Below are positions 62,845 to 64,000 of a stretch of DNA of 64,000 bases, in pieces; the first letter of the stretch is position 1; every line of letters starts with the position of its first letter. The translations under genes and the position numbers were made by a program. Under the pieces are notes generated by a model that saw only the letters and a list, made by a program, of their open reading frames with translations, was not told where the DNA came from and did not search any database. Origin of the DNA: Paraburkholderia ferrariae NBRC 106233 (GTDB taxonomy: Bacteria > Pseudomonadota > Gammaproteobacteria > Burkholderiales > Burkholderiaceae); assembly GCF_000685035.1 (NCBI RefSeq), contig NZ_BAYB01000028.1, positions 62,001 through 126,000 of the forward strand, written 5' to 3'.

Positions 62845-64000
62845 ATGCAAGAAACTTCGTCCCCGTCCTCCGTTCCGCCGCCCACGCCGCCTGCTCCCGG
62901 GCGGCGGCGCCGCCCGTGGTGGGCCAAGCTGCTGATCGGCTTCGCGGGCCTGATCGTGGCGGGCATCGCCTGCGTGGCGCTGGTGCTCGGCTATGCGTTG
63001 ATCGTTGCGACGCCCAACCTGCCGTCGCTCGACGCGCTCACCGATTACCGGCCGAAGGTGCCGCTGCGCATCTACACGCGCGACCACGTGCTGATCGGCG
63101 AATTCGGCGAAGAACGGCGCGACATCGTGCACATCCAGGACGTGCCGGACAATCTCAAGAAAGCCGTGCTCGCGATCGAGGACGCGCGCTTTTACGACCA
63201 CGGCGGCGTGGATTTGACCGGCATTGCGCGCGCGGGTGTCGTCGCGCTCACCAACGGGCACGCCACGCAAGGCGCGAGCACGATCACCATGCAGGTCGCG
63301 CGCAACTTCTTTCTCTCGAGCGAAAAGACCTATACGCGCAAGATCTACGAGATGCTGCTTGCCTACAAGATCGAGTCGAAGCTCTCGAAGGACCAGATCC
63401 TAGAGGTCTACATGAACCAGATCTACCTCGGGCAGCGCGCGTACGGCTTCGCGAGCGCGGCGCGCGTGTATTTCGGCAAGGATCTGAAGAACCTCACGCT
63501 CGCCGAGTGCGCGATGCTCGCGGGCCTGCCCAAGGCGCCGTCCGCGTATAACCCGGTCGTCAATCCGAAGCGGGCGAAGGTTCGTCAGGAGTACATCCTC
63601 GAGCGCATGCTGGAGCTGCACTACATCACGCAGGACCAGTACGACGAGGCGGTGAAGCAACCGCTCGTCGTCAAGAGTGCAGGCAAGGAATACAGCGTTC
63701 ACGCGGAATACGTGGCCGAAATGGTGCGCCAGATGATGTATGCGCAGTACCACGAAGAGGCCTACACGCGCGGCCTGAACGTCGTAACGACCATCGATTC
63801 CGCCGACCAGGACGTGGCCTACCGCGCGCTGCGCAAGGGCCTCATGGACTACGAGCGGCGCCACGGCTACCGCGGCCCCGAAGCGTTCATCGACCTGCCC
63901 GCCGACGCCGACGACCGGGAGCAGGCCATCGACGACGCCCTGCTCGAACACCCCGACAATGGCGAACTCGTCGCGGCAGTCGTGACCGCCGCCAGCCCGA
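62845..64000 (+). CDS. mrcA: Penicillin-binding protein 1A (partial, 3' end beyond window)
   Basis: The first 385 codons of a bifunctional peptidoglycan synthase. A Pro-rich cytoplasmic tail and one membrane helix (about residues 29-52) are followed by the GT51 glycosyltransferase domain: EDARFYDHGG (112-121), GASTITMQVARNFFL (143-157), and YLGQRAYGFASAA. A linker with ERMLELHYITQDQYDEAV and VVTTIDSADQDVAYRAL leads to the transpeptidase part, which lies outside the window. It is placed divergent from pilM, a common arrangement in proteobacteria. Confidence 0.95.
   Translation, partial: MQETSSPSSVPPPTPPAPGRRRRPWWAKLLIGFAGLIVAGIACVALVLGYALIVATPNLPSLDALTDYRPKVPLRIYTRDHVLIGEFGEERRDIVHIQDVPDNLKKAVLAIEDARFYDHGGVDLTGIARAGVVALTNGHATQGASTITMQVARNFFLSSEKTYTRKIYEMLLAYKIESKLSKDQILEVYMNQIYLGQRAYGFASAARVYFGKDLKNLTLAECAMLAGLPKAPSAYNPVVNPKRAKVRQEYILERMLELHYITQDQYDEAVKQPLVVKSAGKEYSVHAEYVAEMVRQMMYAQYHEEAYTRGLNVVTTIDSADQDVAYRALRKGLMDYERRHGYRGPEAFIDLPADADDREQAIDDALLEHPDNGELVAAVVTAASP

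Overview
The window reads as chromosomal DNA of a high-GC betaproteobacterium of the family Burkholderiaceae, most like Paraburkholderia or Burkholderia. The evidence is gene order: sspB-sspA-petCBA, tatCBA next to the histidine cluster, a same-strand run from mlaF through murA and hisG to tatC, thiO-S-G-E, gltB-gltD, and aroK-aroB-dgt beside a pilMNO(P)Q cluster divergent from the PBP1a gene. No plasmid or phage replication genes were seen.

Layout. Bases 1-9.7 kb are accessory: a ytcA-mdtN-mdtO-like efflux operon cut by the left edge, two adjacent pyruvate:quinone oxidase paralogues, and a divergent cyanide-insensitive quinol oxidase pair (cioAB). This part ends in about 0.4 kb of gene-free DNA with a strong hairpin and possible mobile-element relics, abutting the 3' end of tRNA-Thr(UGU). 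To the right of the tRNA the genes are core. 10.2-16.6 kb holds stringent starvation proteins, the cytochrome bc1 complex, a Nif3-like protein and a DegQ/DegS-like protease. 16.7-34.8 kb is one long minus-strand array: Tat translocase, HinT, a membrane protein, nearly all histidine biosynthesis, murA, a BolA protein, a YadGH-type ABC exporter and the Mla phospholipid transport system. 34.9-38.7 kb is the thiamine thiazole operon under a TPP riboswitch, with an unreported-looking leader ORF coupled to thiO. 39.0-44.5 kb carries a YddA-type ABC transporter, an SDR protein lacking the catalytic Tyr, an MFS transporter and a DadA-like dehydrogenase. 44.5-53.0 kb holds thpR, glutamate synthase (gltD, gltB) and a REP-type transposase homologue that has lost its catalytic residues. 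53.1-64 kb has ompW, an ElaB-like protein, ugpQ, dgt, aroB, aroK, a compact type IV pilus assembly cluster with a PilO-PilP fusion, and the start of the PBP1a gene.

How the genes fit together. Pyruvate oxidases and the bd-type oxidase could form a short chain from pyruvate to oxygen through quinone, separate from the bc1 branch encoded 4 kb away. Several envelope functions sit together: Mla, murA, Tat, the DegQ-like protease, OmpW, the pilus and PBP1a. Nitrogen and amino acid metabolism is represented by glutamate synthase, histidine synthesis and the shikimate genes.

Points that most deserve a second look: the catalytically dead transposase beside gltB; a second copy of the gltD 3' end that differs only by synonymous changes; the PilO-PilP fusion; the leader ORF and ribosome-site hairpin below the TPP riboswitch; the SDR with Thr in place of the active-site Tyr; and the tRNA-Thr boundary.
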